A stretch of 64,000 bases of DNA, from NCBI RefSeq assembly GCF_016907835.1, contig NZ_JAFBCT010000001.1:1364001-1428000 (forward strand), written 5' to 3'. Shown here one piece after another: positions 35,567 to 44,922 of this stretch (the stretch's first letter is position 1; every line of letters starts with the position of its first letter). The DNA is from Agromyces cerinus (GTDB lineage Bacteria; Actinomycetota; Actinomycetes; Actinomycetales; Microbacteriaceae). The notes under the pieces were generated by a model. That model worked only from the letters and a program-made list of their open reading frames with translations. It made no database searches and had not been told where the DNA came from. The position numbers were made by a program, and so were the translations under genes.

Positions 35567-36505
35567 GTGCGCTCGTCATTCGCGCTCATCGCCACGGCCG
35601 GCATCATCGCCCTGACGCTGTCGGGCTGCGCTTCGGCGCCCGCCCCCGAGGCGGGGTCCGGTGATTCCTCCAACGCAGTCACGGTGAAGGGCGACTTCGG
35701 CGACGCGCCGCGTGTCACGTTCCCGACGCCGCTCGCGCCCGATGAGACGCAGTGCACCGAGGTCATCGCCGGTGAGGGCGAACGTCTTCAAGAGGGCCAG
35801 ATCGTGATGCTCGGCGCTTCGATCTTCAATGGCACGACCGGTGAGTTGGTGCAGTCCGTCGGCTACGACGACGATGCCGCGCCGCTCGCAGTCGGCGGCG
35901 ACACCTTGGTCGCATTCACGAAGGGCTTGAGCTGCGCCCGAGAGGGATCTCGCGTCGTCGTGGTTGCGCCGTCTGAAGACGCCATCCGGCCTGCGGACGA
36001 TCCCAGCGCCGCCGAGGGGGGCGACAGCCTCGTGGCAGTCTTCGACGTGCAGCGTGCCTTCCCTGCGCGCGCCGACGGCGCGGTGCGCCTCAGCCGTGAC
36101 GGGTTCCCGGCCGTGGTGCTGGCGCCCGACGGGCGCCCCGGCATCACGGTACCGAAGGCCGACCCGTTCGAGACGACCGAGGTCGAGGTCCTGAAAGAGG
36201 GTTCAGGCGAGGTCGTGGAATCCGGTGACGCGGTCGTCGTGCACTACACGGGCCTGACCTGGGCTGAGAGCGACGTGCTGGAAGATTCGACCTGGCCGAA
36301 GGGAGCCCCGACCATCGTGGCCGTCACCGACGGTGAGGGCGGCCAGATGCCCGCGGGCTTCTCGGAAGCGGTCATCGGGCAGAAGGTCGGCTCGCAGGTC
36401 GCGGTCGTCGTGCCGCCGAGTGCCGGCTTCGGCGACCAGGGGAACGCCACGGTCCCGCCGGGTGCAACCCTGTTCTACGTGATCGACATCCTGGGCGTGG
36501 TCTGA
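35567..36505 (+). CDS. FKBP-type peptidyl-prolyl isomerase lipoprotein
   Basis: 312-residue exported lipoprotein: signal peptide with lipobox LTLSGC (Cys at about 21), then a Ser/Pro linker, a degenerate first FKBP-like unit, and a complete FKBP domain at the C-terminus (ESGDAVVVHYTGLTW, QMPAGFSEAVIGQKVGSQVA, VPPGATLFYVIDILGV). It would assist folding of secreted proteins at the outer membrane face. GTG 35567 has GAGGA 4 nt upstream; TAGGCT at 35522-35527 is a plausible -10. Confidence 0.9.
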   Translation: MRSSFALIATAGIIALTLSGCASAPAPEAGSGDSSNAVTVKGDFGDAPRVTFPTPLAPDETQCTEVIAGEGERLQEGQIVMLGASIFNGTTGELVQSVGYDDDAAPLAVGGDTLVAFTKGLSCAREGSRVVVVAPSEDAIRPADDPSAAEGGDSLVAVFDVQRAFPARADGAVRLSRDGFPAVVLAPDGRPGITVPKADPFETTEVEVLKEGSGEVVESGDAVVVHYTGLTWAESDVLEDSTWPKGAPTIVAVTDGEGGQMPAGFSEAVIGQKVGSQVAVVVPPSAGFGDQGNATVPPGATLFYVIDILGVV

Positions 36506-36555
36506 GCTCGTCGAGGCGGCCCTCGCCGCCACCGCGGTTCAGTAAGATCGCACGT

Positions 36556-37599
36556 GTGGCGAGCGGCGGAGTGAACAAGGGCGAGTCGAAGATCCCGGTC
36601 GAAGACCGTTTGTTCAGCCTCGTGCTGGCGTTGCTCGCGACCGAGACGGGCCTCCTGAAGTCCGAGATCCTGTCGACGGTGCGCGGCTACGCCGAGCGAT
36701 TCGATTCCGCCGGTCAGAATGCGAATCTCGAGCGTCAGTTCGAGCGCGACAAAGACGACATCCGCGAGCTCGGCATCCCGCTCGAGACCGTGGAATCGCC
36801 CGATCGACCGGGCGACAACCAGGCGCTCCGCTACCGCATCCCCAAGGGCCAGTACGACCTGCCCGATGAGGTGCGGTTCACGCCCGACGAACTCGCGCTG
36901 CTCGGCCTCGCCGCCGAGGTATGGCGTGAGGCGTCGCTCTCGGCGGACTCGCAGCGCGCGCTCACGAAGCTCCGTTCGCTCGGCATCGAGCCGCGTGAAC
37001 CGGTGATCGGCTACGCCCCGCGGCTGCGCGTGCGCGACACGGCGTTCGAGCCGCTGCGACAGGCGCTCGATCGCCGGCAGTCGGTGCGGTTCCGCTACTT
37101 CAAGCCCGGTGAGGCCGAGCCGCGTCGGCGCACGGTCGACCCGCTCGCCGTCGTGCTCCACGACGGCCGCTGGCATCTGCATGCGTACGACCACGACGCG
37201 GCGAGCCCCCGCACCTTCCTGCTCTCGCGCATCATCGGCGACGTGACGCCCGTGCCCGGTTCGAGCTTCGAGGCGCCGCCGCTCGGCGTTCAGGACCGCA
37301 TCATCGCCGAGCTGCAGGAGCTGCACGAGCGCAACGTCGCCGACCTCGCGGTCACCGGAGGCAGCGACGCCGAGGTGCGACTCGGCAAGCGCGCGATCGA
37401 GGGCGATGAAGACGCCGGGGTCATCCGCCTGCACTACACGGATGCCGCGGTGTTCGCCGACGAGCTCGCCGCCTATGGTCCCGAGGTCCGCGTGCTCGCG
37501 CCCGATGAGTTGCGCGACGCGGTGCGCGACCGGCTGCGTGCCGTCGTCGCTGCCCACCGCGACGCCGCCGGCGATGCGGCAGAGGAGGGTCGACGATGA
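36556..37599 (+). CDS. pafB: PafB, WYL-domain DNA-damage regulator
   Basis: 347 residues: N-terminal winged helix (RLFSLVLALLATETGLLKSEI), central WYL domain (VRFRYFKPGEAEPRRRTVDP, then the ILSR-like LLSRIIGDV) and a C-terminal WCX part. With PafC it forms the heterodimer that activates LexA-independent DNA-damage genes in mycobacteria. GTG 36556 lies 7 nt after TAAGAT (36543-36548). Usually next to the pup ligase pafA; here it is next to tatA, tatC and helY. Confidence 0.93.
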   Translation: MASGGVNKGESKIPVEDRLFSLVLALLATETGLLKSEILSTVRGYAERFDSAGQNANLERQFERDKDDIRELGIPLETVESPDRPGDNQALRYRIPKGQYDLPDEVRFTPDELALLGLAAEVWREASLSADSQRALTKLRSLGIEPREPVIGYAPRLRVRDTAFEPLRQALDRRQSVRFRYFKPGEAEPRRRTVDPLAVVLHDGRWHLHAYDHDAASPRTFLLSRIIGDVTPVPGSSFEAPPLGVQDRIIAELQELHERNVADLAVTGGSDAEVRLGKRAIEGDEDAGVIRLHYTDAAVFADELAAYGPEVRVLAPDELRDAVRDRLRAVVAAHRDAAGDAAEEGRR

Positions 37600-38618
37600 T
37601 GGCCAAGCGCTCGAAGCCGTTGAAGGCGCCCGACAAGCTCGTCTTCCTCCTCTCGTTCGTGCCGTACCTGCTCGAACAGCGCGTCGTCGACGTCGACGAG
37701 GCGGCGACCCACTTCGGGCTCACCGAAGAGGAGATCCGCCACGCCGTGCGGCTCATCGCGACGTCGGGGCTGCCCGGCGAGACCGGCACCTACCAGCCGA
37801 ACGACCTCTTCGACATCGACTGGGACGCCTTCGAGGAAGACGACGTGATCGTCATCGTGCACCACGTCGCGATCGACGATGCGCCGAGACTGTCGGCACG
37901 TGAGGCGGCGGCACTCATCGCCGGCCTGCAGTACCTCTCGGCATCGCCCGAGAACGCCGGCAGGGCCTCGCTCGCCTCGCTCATGGCCAAGCTCACGGCC
38001 GGGGCATCCGCGGCACCCAGTCGCCTGGCTGTGGCAGAGACCGAAGCGGATGCCTCGCTGGCCCTGATCCGAGAGGCCGTGACGGGTGGCCGGCAGCTCG
38101 AGTTCGACTACCGCAACGCGCTCGGGGTGGCGGGGCGCCGACGTGTCGACCCGCTCCGCATCCTGTCGCAGGACGCCGACTGGTACCTGCAGGCCTACTG
38201 CCACACGCGGGAGGACGTGCGGAACTTCCGGGTCGACCGCATGAGCGAACTGCTCGTCTCCGATGCGCCGATCGAGGACCACTCCGACCGCACGGTGCCC
38301 GACACGCTCTTCCAGAGCTCGGATTCCGACCTCGACGTGGTCGTCGACGTCGCGCCCGAGACACTGCCGCTGCTCGCCGACTACCTGGCCGACGCTCGTA
38401 CCGAACAGGTCGACGGGCGCCTGCGGGTGACGCTGCGCCTGGCGCACGTGCACGGGCTCAAGCGCCTCGTGGCGGGTCTTCCCGGCCTCGTGACCGTCGT
38501 GGCGCCGGCAGAGGCGCGCGCGGTGGTCGCCGAGTGGGCGGCAGCCGGTCTGGCAGGCTACGCTGAACCTGTTCCCTCCGATGCCGGGCGGCATCAGCCT
38601 GACATCGACGACAGGTAG
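37596..38618 (+). CDS. pafC: PafC, WYL-domain DNA-damage regulator
   Basis: 340-residue partner of PafB with the same three parts: DKLVFLLSFVPYLLEQRVVDVDE winged helix region (HTH near residues 15-60), WYL domain (LEFDYRNALGVAGRRRVDP, WYLQAYCHTREDVRNFRVD) and WCX. Its ATG-ATG start overlaps the pafB stop by 4 bp. WYL domains bind nucleic acid; the heterodimer likely senses single-stranded DNA or RNA. Confidence 0.93.
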   Translation: MMAKRSKPLKAPDKLVFLLSFVPYLLEQRVVDVDEAATHFGLTEEEIRHAVRLIATSGLPGETGTYQPNDLFDIDWDAFEEDDVIVIVHHVAIDDAPRLSAREAAALIAGLQYLSASPENAGRASLASLMAKLTAGASAAPSRLAVAETEADASLALIREAVTGGRQLEFDYRNALGVAGRRRVDPLRILSQDADWYLQAYCHTREDVRNFRVDRMSELLVSDAPIEDHSDRTVPDTLFQSSDSDLDVVVDVAPETLPLLADYLADARTEQVDGRLRVTLRLAHVHGLKRLVAGLPGLVTVVAPAEARAVVAEWAAAGLAGYAEPVPSDAGRHQPDIDDR

Positions 38619-38656
38619 ACTGTCGTCACCCTCACCGACGAAACGGACGAACCCCC

Positions 38657-38866
38657 ATGTGGCAAGGCTTCACTGGTTGGCACGCGCTGATCATCCTCGT
38701 GGTCATCCTCTTGCTCTTCGGAGCTCCCAAGCTTCCCGCGCTCGCCCGTAGCCTCGGCCAGTCGATGAAGATCCTCAAGACCGAGGTCCGCTCCGACAAG
38801 ACCGATCCTGACGCGACCGACGAGACGCCGAAGGCCGACGCCCCGGATTCCGGCAAGAACTCCTGA
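38657..38866 (+). CDS. tatA: Twin-arginine translocase subunit TatA
   Basis: 69-residue single-span subunit that forms the Tat pore. One helix (TGWHALIILVVILLLFGAPK), the FGAPKLPALARSLGQSMK amphipathic segment and an acidic C-terminus are all as in the family. It stands between pafC and tatC; TAGACT near 38616-38621, overlapping the pafC end, is a possible -10 for a separate transcript. Confidence 0.95.
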   Translation: MWQGFTGWHALIILVVILLLFGAPKLPALARSLGQSMKILKTEVRSDKTDPDATDETPKADAPDSGKNS

Positions 38867-38871
38867 CCACG

Positions 38872-39669
38872 GTGACCGCGGTGAAAGATCGCGGTGAGAA
38901 GGACCGCGAGAAGCGGATGTCGCTCGGTCAGCATCTGATCGAGCTCCGCAAGCGCCTCTTCATCTCCGCGATCGCGATTGTGGTGGGTGCCGGTCTCGGC
39001 TGGTGGCTCACCAACGCATTCGTCTGGCAGGCGATCCAAGAGCCCGTACAGCGGGTGGCTGAAGCGCAGGGCTCCGATACGGCGATCGTCTTCCCGACGA
39101 TCTCGAGCGGATTCGACCTGATGCTCCAGATCGCGTTCACCATCGGGCTCGTGATCTCGAGCCCGGTCTGGCTCTACCAGGTCTTCGCGTTCCTGGTCCC
39201 GGGGCTGAACAAGAAGGAGCGCCGCTTCACGCTGGTGTTCTTCGTGACCGCGATTCCGCTGTTCTTCGCGGGCTGTGCTGCGGGCTGGTTCGTCCTGCCC
39301 AACATCGTGAAGCTCATGACGGGATTCGTTCCGGAGGGAGCGTTGTCGTTCCTCACCGCCAAGGAGTACATCGACTTCGTGCTGAAGCTCGTCGTGGCGA
39401 TCGGCGTCGCGTTCGTGGTTCCCGTATTCGTCGTGCTCCTGAACTTCGCGGGGGTCATCAGTGCGGCATCGATCATCAAGTCGTGGCGCATCGCGATCCT
39501 CGTGATCGTGCTGTTCACCGCGATCGCGACGCCGTCGGCCGATGTCATCTCGATGTTCATGCTCGCCATTCCGATGATCGTGCTCTACTTCGCGGCATGG
39601 TTCGTCGCTCACCTGCACGATCGTCGTGTCGCGCGCCGCAACCTGCTCGAATTCGGGGAGCCTGTCTAG
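38872..39669 (+). CDS. tatC: Twin-arginine translocase subunit TatC
   Basis: 265-residue receptor for RR signal peptides, six membrane segments. Seen: MSLGQHLIELRKRLFISA (the conserved N-terminal ELRxRL motif), PVWLYQVFAFLVPGLNKKE, and the last helices before HDRRVARRNLLEF. GTG 38872 stands 5 bp after the tatA stop; an in-frame ATG at 38917 (MSLGQ) is the alternative start and matches the shorter family members. Confidence 0.96.
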   Translation: MTAVKDRGEKDREKRMSLGQHLIELRKRLFISAIAIVVGAGLGWWLTNAFVWQAIQEPVQRVAEAQGSDTAIVFPTISSGFDLMLQIAFTIGLVISSPVWLYQVFAFLVPGLNKKERRFTLVFFVTAIPLFFAGCAAGWFVLPNIVKLMTGFVPEGALSFLTAKEYIDFVLKLVVAIGVAFVVPVFVVLLNFAGVISAASIIKSWRIAILVIVLFTAIATPSADVISMFMLAIPMIVLYFAAWFVAHLHDRRVARRNLLEFGEPV

Positions 39670-39678
39670 GCTGGAGGG

Positions 39679-42114
39679 GTGATGAGCCTCTCGCCGGCCG
39701 AGCGTTACGCGCTCTCCCGTCAGCAACGCCGCCAGCCGCGTCTCGCCGACTTCGTCGCGGGCCAGCGTTTCGACCTCGACCCGTTCCAGCTCGCCGCCTG
39801 CAGCGCGCTCGACGAGGGGCGCAGCGTGCTCGTTGCCGCGCCCACGGGCGCGGGCAAGACGATCATCGCCGAGTTCGCGGTGTTCCTCGCCATGCAGGAG
39901 CAGGGCGCGAAGGTCTTCTACACGACCCCGATCAAGGCGCTCTCGAACCAGAAGTACCAGGAGTTCGTCGACACCTGGGGGGCCGAATCGGTCGGCCTCC
40001 TCACCGGAGACACGAACGTCAACTCGGGTGCGCGCATCGTCGTGATGACGACCGAGGTGCTCCGCAACATGCTGTACGCCGACTCGCCGCTGCTCGACCG
40101 TCTCGCGTACGTGGTGATGGACGAGGTGCACTACCTCGCCGACCGCTTCCGCGGCGCTGTCTGGGAAGAGGTCATCATCCACCTCCCCGAGGCGGTGCGG
40201 CTCGTCTCCCTGTCGGCCACCGTCTCGAACGCCGAGGAGTTCGGCGACTGGCTGCAGGCGGTTCGCGGTGACACCGACGTCATCGTCTCAGAGGAGCGGC
40301 CCGTGCCGCTCGAACAGCACGTGATCGTGAAGTCGAAGATGCTCGATCTCTTCGACTCGTCGGGGCAGGCGGCGACGAATCGCGTGAATCCCGAGCTCAA
40401 GCAGCTCGCGCGAGCGGGCGGGCGATCGATCTCCGGCCGCTCGACTCGCGGGCAGCGGGGCGGCGACCGCGGTCGCTACCACCGTGATGCGCGCAGCGGC
40501 AATGGGCGTGCAGATCGACCCGAGGTCGTCGCGATGCTGCAGGGAAAGAACCTGCTGCCGGCGATCGTGTTCATCTTCTCGCGGGTCGGGTGCGATCAGG
40601 CGGTGCGTCAGGTGCTGCGCAGCGGCATCCGTCTCACCGAATCCGCCGAGCGCGCCGAGATCCGGCAGATCGTCGAATCACGCGCACGCATGCTCCGCGA
40701 TGAGGACCTCGCGGTGCTCGGCTACTGGGAGTGGCTCGAGGGACTCGAGCGCGGCGTCGCCGCCCACCACGCGGGCATGCTCCCCGCGTTCAAGGAGATC
40801 GTCGAGGAGCTCTTCCAGCTGAAGCTGCTGAAGGTCGTCTTCGCGACCGAGACACTCGCGCTCGGCGTCAACATGCCCGCGCGCTCGGTGGTGCTCGAGA
40901 AGCTCGAGAAGTTCAACGGCGAGGCGCGGGTGCCGATCACGCCGGGGGAGTACACCCAGCTGACGGGTCGTGCCGGCCGCCGCGGCATCGACGTCGAGGG
41001 GCACTCGGTCATCCAGTGGGTCGACGGGCTCGACCCCGAGGCCGTAGCCGCGCTCGCCTCCCGGCGCAGCTACCCGCTCAACTCGAGCTTCCGGCCCACG
41101 TACAACATGGCCGTCAACCTCATCGATCAGTTCGGTCGTGAGCGCACGCGCCAGATCCTCGAGCTCTCATTCGCCCAGTTCCAGGCCGACCGCGCGGTCG
41201 TCGATCTCGCCCGCACCCTGCGCAAGCAGGAGGAGTCGATGGCCGGCTTCGAGCAGGCGATGCGCTGCCACCTCGGCGACTTCGGCGAGTACGCCGCACT
41301 CCGGCGTCGCATCGGCGAGATCGAGCGTCAGTCGTCGAAGGGCAACCCGACGCATGCGCAGCGCGATCGGATGCAGCGAGAGCTCACGGCGGCTCGCAAG
41401 GCGATGCGCGCGCACCCGTGCCACGGCTGCGCCGAGCGCGAGTCGCACGCCCGGTGGGCCGAGCGCTGGTGGCGGCTGAAGACCGAGCACGAGCAGCTCT
41501 CGCGGCAGATCCGAACCCGCACCGGCCAGGTCGCGAAGCGGTTCGACCGGGTCACCGAGGTGCTCGAGTCGCTCGGCTACCTCGACCGCGACGCATCCGG
41601 CGCGCTCGTCTCCACCTCGTCGGGGCGCATCCTGAAGCGCATCTACGGTGAACGCGACCTGCTCGTGGCGGAGTGCCTGCGGCGCGGCATCTGGGACGGC
41701 CTCGACGAGGCCGGCATCGCCGCGATGGCGGCATCACTCGTCTACGAGCCGCGACGCGACGACAGCAATGTCGAGTACCGGCTGCCCCGCGGTCGGTTCC
41801 GAGAGGCGTTCGAACGCACGACCGACACCTGGGCGGTGCTCGACGACATCGAGCGCGACCACCGGCTGCCCGGCAGCGAGGTGCCCTCACCCGCACTCGC
41901 ATCGGCGATGCACGCGTGGGCGCGCGGCACGAGTCTCGGAACCGTGCTCGCCGATACCGAGCTCGCAGCCGGCGACTTCGTGCGCCTCTCGAAGCAGGTG
42001 GTCGACCTGCTCGACCAGGTCTCGATCGTCGCCGATGCCGAGCTCGGGGCGACAGCGCGATCCGCCATCGACGCCGTGCGGCGCGGAGTCGTCGCGTACG
42101 GCGCACCCGCATGA
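39679..42114 (+). CDS. helY: Ski2-like superfamily 2 RNA/DNA helicase HelY
   Basis: 811 residues: Walker A APTGAGKTI, TPIKALSNQKY, DEVHYLADRFRG, SAT in VSLSATVSNAEEFG, then FATETLALGVNMPAR and QLTGRAGRRGID in RecA2, a WH and a ratchet/Mtr4-like C-terminus. A basic low-complexity insert (SISGRSTRGQRGGDRGRYHR) lies between the two RecA domains. Actinobacterial HelY regularly neighbours tatC. GTG 39679 follows TAGGCT by 6 nt; ATG 39682 with GGAGGGG is equally possible. Confidence 0.94.
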   Translation: MMSLSPAERYALSRQQRRQPRLADFVAGQRFDLDPFQLAACSALDEGRSVLVAAPTGAGKTIIAEFAVFLAMQEQGAKVFYTTPIKALSNQKYQEFVDTWGAESVGLLTGDTNVNSGARIVVMTTEVLRNMLYADSPLLDRLAYVVMDEVHYLADRFRGAVWEEVIIHLPEAVRLVSLSATVSNAEEFGDWLQAVRGDTDVIVSEERPVPLEQHVIVKSKMLDLFDSSGQAATNRVNPELKQLARAGGRSISGRSTRGQRGGDRGRYHRDARSGNGRADRPEVVAMLQGKNLLPAIVFIFSRVGCDQAVRQVLRSGIRLTESAERAEIRQIVESRARMLRDEDLAVLGYWEWLEGLERGVAAHHAGMLPAFKEIVEELFQLKLLKVVFATETLALGVNMPARSVVLEKLEKFNGEARVPITPGEYTQLTGRAGRRGIDVEGHSVIQWVDGLDPEAVAALASRRSYPLNSSFRPTYNMAVNLIDQFGRERTRQILELSFAQFQADRAVVDLARTLRKQEESMAGFEQAMRCHLGDFGEYAALRRRIGEIERQSSKGNPTHAQRDRMQRELTAARKAMRAHPCHGCAERESHARWAERWWRLKTEHEQLSRQIRTRTGQVAKRFDRVTEVLESLGYLDRDASGALVSTSSGRILKRIYGERDLLVAECLRRGIWDGLDEAGIAAMAASLVYEPRRDDSNVEYRLPRGRFREAFERTTDTWAVLDDIERDHRLPGSEVPSPALASAMHAWARGTSLGTVLADTELAAGDFVRLSKQVVDLLDQVSIVADAELGATARSAIDAVRRGVVAYGAPA

Positions 42115-42144
42115 GCGGCCTCCGCCGTCGCTTAGGCTGATCTG

Positions 42145-43713
42145 GTGCCCGAGAAGTCCCATCGCCCCCTCCTGCCGCTCTGGGGCGCGGTGCTGGCCGC
42201 TGCAGCCGGCGGGTTCGCCTACGACCTCGGTTTTCCCGGCGCGAGCATCTGGCCGCTCGCGTTCGTCGGCATCGCACTCGCGCTGATCAGCCTCATCGGC
42301 CGCTCGGCGTGGGGGGCCGCCCTCGTCAGCTTGGTCTTCGGGCTCTCGTTCTATCTGCTGCAGGTCTCGTGGACCTCGCTCTACCTCGGCCCGGTGCCGT
42401 GGCTCGCCCTCTCGATCCTCGAGGCCCTCTTCGTCGCGGGCGGCGGCGTGCTGATCGCGCTCGCCTACCGGTGGTTGCCCCGGGTGAGCGGCTCACCGTG
42501 GATCCGGCTGGTCGCGCTGCCGCTGCTCGTCGCGGGCCTCTGGTGCGTGCGCGAGGCCGCCGTCGGCACCATGCCGTACGGCGGGTTCCCATGGGCTCGG
42601 GCGGCGCTCAGCCAGTCCGAGAGCCCGTTCGCCCAGGTGGTGTCGTGGGCCGGCTCGACGGGCCTCAGCTTCGTGATGGTGGCCATCGTGGCCGGGGTCA
42701 TCGAGTGGGTGCGGGTCGCGGGGTGGCGCCGACCGGCGACCGTGCTGCCCGTCGCGGCGCTGCTCGCCGTGTCGATGCTCGTGCCCGCGTGGCAGACGAC
42801 GCCGGCGGGTGATCTCCGGGTCGCGAGCGTGCAGGGCAACGGGCCCTCCGGCTACTTCGACGAGCGCGAGCCGGGCGACGTGCTCGCCGCGCAGCTCGCG
42901 GCGACCGAGCCCATCCTCGACGAGGAGGGCATCGACGTGCTGCTCTGGCCCGAGGGCGGTTCCGACATCGACCCGACGCGGAGCGAATCCGTCGCCGGCA
43001 TCTTCGATCGGTTGGGCGAGGAGCTCGATGCGCCGATCGTGCTGAACACCGTGACCGTGCGCGACGACGAGTACTTCAACACCTCGATGCTCTGGAGAGC
43101 GGGGGAGGGCGCCGTCGCGCTGTACGACAAGCGGCACCCGGTGCCCTTCGGCGAGTACATCCCCGATCGGGACTTCTGGTACGCGCTCGCGCCGGATCTG
43201 ATCGGTCTGGTGCAGCGCGGCTACACCCCCGGCACGAACGCGCCGGTGTTCGACCTCGGCGACGCCGTCACCGGGCTCGCGATCTGCTTCGACGTCATCT
43301 ACGACGACGTCATCTGGGAGGGGGCGCGCGACGGCGCGCAGCTCTACATGTTCCAGACCAACAACGCCGACTTCCGCGGCACCGACGAGAATCAGCAGCA
43401 GCTCGCGATCGCCCGGCTCCGGGCGATCGAGACGGGTCGCTCGGTCGTGAACATCTCGACGGTCGGCACGAGCCAGGTGATCGACCCCTCGGGGCGCACG
43501 ATCGATTCGCTGCCTGCCTACGAGCAGGGCGCGATGGTCACCGACGTCGAACTGCGCGACGGGCTCACGCCGTCGGTCGTGCTCGGCTCGAGTGTGCCGG
43601 TCGTGATCGTGATCGGTTCACTGGCGGCATTGATCGCCGCGGGCATCATCGCGCGCCGACGGTCTCGCGACCGCGGCGGCGATGACGACGCCATCGGAGC
43701 GGATGCGCCCTAG
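42145..43713 (+). CDS. lnt: Apolipoprotein N-acyltransferase
   Basis: 522-residue membrane enzyme that adds the third acyl chain to lipoproteins. Six N-terminal hydrophobic segments precede a nitrilase-like domain with the Glu-Lys-Cys triad: LLWPEGGSDID, YDKRHPVPFGEYIP and LAICFDVIYDD, then NISTVGTSQVIDPSGRTI and a final TM helix. GTG 42145 follows TAGGCT by 6 nt. Its stop TAG shares CTAG with the stop of the convergent rbpA. Confidence 0.95.
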   Translation: MPEKSHRPLLPLWGAVLAAAAGGFAYDLGFPGASIWPLAFVGIALALISLIGRSAWGAALVSLVFGLSFYLLQVSWTSLYLGPVPWLALSILEALFVAGGGVLIALAYRWLPRVSGSPWIRLVALPLLVAGLWCVREAAVGTMPYGGFPWARAALSQSESPFAQVVSWAGSTGLSFVMVAIVAGVIEWVRVAGWRRPATVLPVAALLAVSMLVPAWQTTPAGDLRVASVQGNGPSGYFDEREPGDVLAAQLAATEPILDEEGIDVLLWPEGGSDIDPTRSESVAGIFDRLGEELDAPIVLNTVTVRDDEYFNTSMLWRAGEGAVALYDKRHPVPFGEYIPDRDFWYALAPDLIGLVQRGYTPGTNAPVFDLGDAVTGLAICFDVIYDDVIWEGARDGAQLYMFQTNNADFRGTDENQQQLAIARLRAIETGRSVVNISTVGTSQVIDPSGRTIDSLPAYEQGAMVTDVELRDGLTPSVVLGSSVPVVIVIGSLAALIAAGIIARRRSRDRGGDDDAIGADAP

Positions 43714-44072
43714 GCGCCGATCTTCTGGCCGCGACGGGCGCGAAGATAGCTGAGCCGCTCTTCGAGCAGCTCTTCGAGCTCGGCACGGGTGCGTCGCTCG
43801 AGCAGCATGTCCCAGTGGGTGCGGGCGACCTTCTCGCCCGAGCGGTCGATCTCGACCGGCTTCGAGTCCACGAGCAGCACAGCGGATGCACCGCAGTGCT
43901 TGCACTCCCACGACTCGGGCAGCTCGGCCTCGGTCGAGAACGTCATCACGGTCTCGCGACCGCAGGTCTCGCAGCGATAGGCGTACTCCGCACGGTCTGC
44001 GAACACCACGCCGTCTTCACTCTGCAGGCTCTGTGCGCCGATGCGCATGCCTCGAAGGCTCCTGTCCGCCAT
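43710..44072 (-). CDS. rbpA: RNA polymerase-binding protein RbpA
   Basis: 120-residue activator of the housekeeping sigma factor holoenzyme, specific to actinobacteria. It has the N-terminal tail MADRSLRGMRIGAQSL, two Cys pairs (CETC and CKHC) that hold zinc, the basic linker and the C-terminal sigma-interaction domain (RTRAELEELLEERLSYLRAR). GAGAGGAG lies 6 nt before ATG 44072. Convergent with lnt, sharing 4 bp. Confidence 0.97.
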   Translation of the reverse strand: MADRSLRGMRIGAQSLQSEDGVVFADRAEYAYRCETCGRETVMTFSTEAELPESWECKHCGASAVLLVDSKPVEIDRSGEKVARTHWDMLLERRTRAELEELLEERLSYLRARRGQKIGA

Positions 44073-44103
44073 GGCGTACTCCTCTCGCTCGTCTCTATGT
44101 CTA

Positions 44104-44130
44104 AACGATCAAGCTGGGCATTCCCTTTCC
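44104..44130 (-). promoter_or_regulatory. Candidate SigR/SigH-like promoter of rbpA
   Basis: On the minus strand GGAAA (44130-44126), 19 bp, then GTT (44106-44104) fits the GGAAT-N18/19-GTT form of thiol-stress (SigR/SigH) promoters with one base off. Streptomyces rbpA is under SigR control, which makes the match worth noting. TAGACA just downstream could instead be a housekeeping -10. Confidence 0.4.
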
Positions 44131-44156
44131 GGAGCCTGAGGTTTACCGGGGAATTC

Positions 44157-44912
44157 TCAGCTTCTCGCTGCGATGAGCGGGAGCGCGACGTCGGCGCGGT
44201 CGGTCACGAGGCCGTCGACGCCGAGGTCGAGCAGTCGCGTCATGTCGGCGGGTTCGTTGATGGTCCAGACATGCACTTCCGCTCCAGCGCGGTGCACGGC
44301 AGCGACGAAGCGATCGGTCACGAGCGGCAGCACGCCGATCCGCTCGGGCACCTGCAGTGCACGGGCGCCGTGCAGTGCTCGGTGCATGGCGGACGTCGAA
44401 CCGGTGAGCGAGGCCAGGCGGGTTCGGATGACTCCGGCGCCGCCGGCGGAGGTCGCCGTGTCGGGCAGCAGCGCCGCGAGGCGTCGTCGTCTGCGCTCGG
44501 AGAAACTCGTGAGCAGCACTCGCGAACCGGCGCGGGTCTTCGCCACCGAGGCAACGGTCGCCTCGACCGCGCTCTCGACCTTCACGTCGATGTTGAACCG
44601 GGTCTCGGGAAACGCATCGAGCGCCTCTTCGAGGGAGCAGAATCCCTGCCCGTTTCCGAGGCCGATGCGTCGCAGTTCGGCCATCGTGAGCTTCTCGACG
44701 TCGACGGCGCGATCGGCGACGCGTTCGAGTGTCGGATCGTGCGCCACCACCGCGACACCGTCGGCGCTCAGATGCACGTCGGTCTCGACGTACTCCGCTC
44801 CGATCGCGACGGCCTTGGCGAAGGCGAGGAGGGTGTTCTCGGGCGCTTCGAGGGCGAGGCCGCGGTGCGCGAGCACTCGCGGCCTCGACGGCTCGAAGTA
44901 GGCGGTGACCAC
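44157..44912 (-). CDS. Glycerophosphodiester phosphodiesterase
   Basis: 251-residue GDPD TIM barrel: VLAHRGLALEAPENTLLAF (catalytic His, Glu), YVETDVHLSADGVAVVAHDP (metal Glu-Asp and second His) and FNIDVKVES. No signal peptide, so it probably cleaves deacylated phospholipid diesters in the cytoplasm. The GTG at 44912 has GGGAGG 7 nt upstream. It lies 10 bp after the SPFH gene, so nfeD, SPFH and GDPD form one operon. Confidence 0.93.
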   Translation of the reverse strand: MVTAYFEPSRPRVLAHRGLALEAPENTLLAFAKAVAIGAEYVETDVHLSADGVAVVAHDPTLERVADRAVDVEKLTMAELRRIGLGNGQGFCSLEEALDAFPETRFNIDVKVESAVEATVASVAKTRAGSRVLLTSFSERRRRRLAALLPDTATSAGGAGVIRTRLASLTGSTSAMHRALHGARALQVPERIGVLPLVTDRFVAAVHRAGAEVHVWTINEPADMTRLLDLGVDGLVTDRADVALPLIAARS

Positions 44913-44922
44913 GGGCCTCCCG

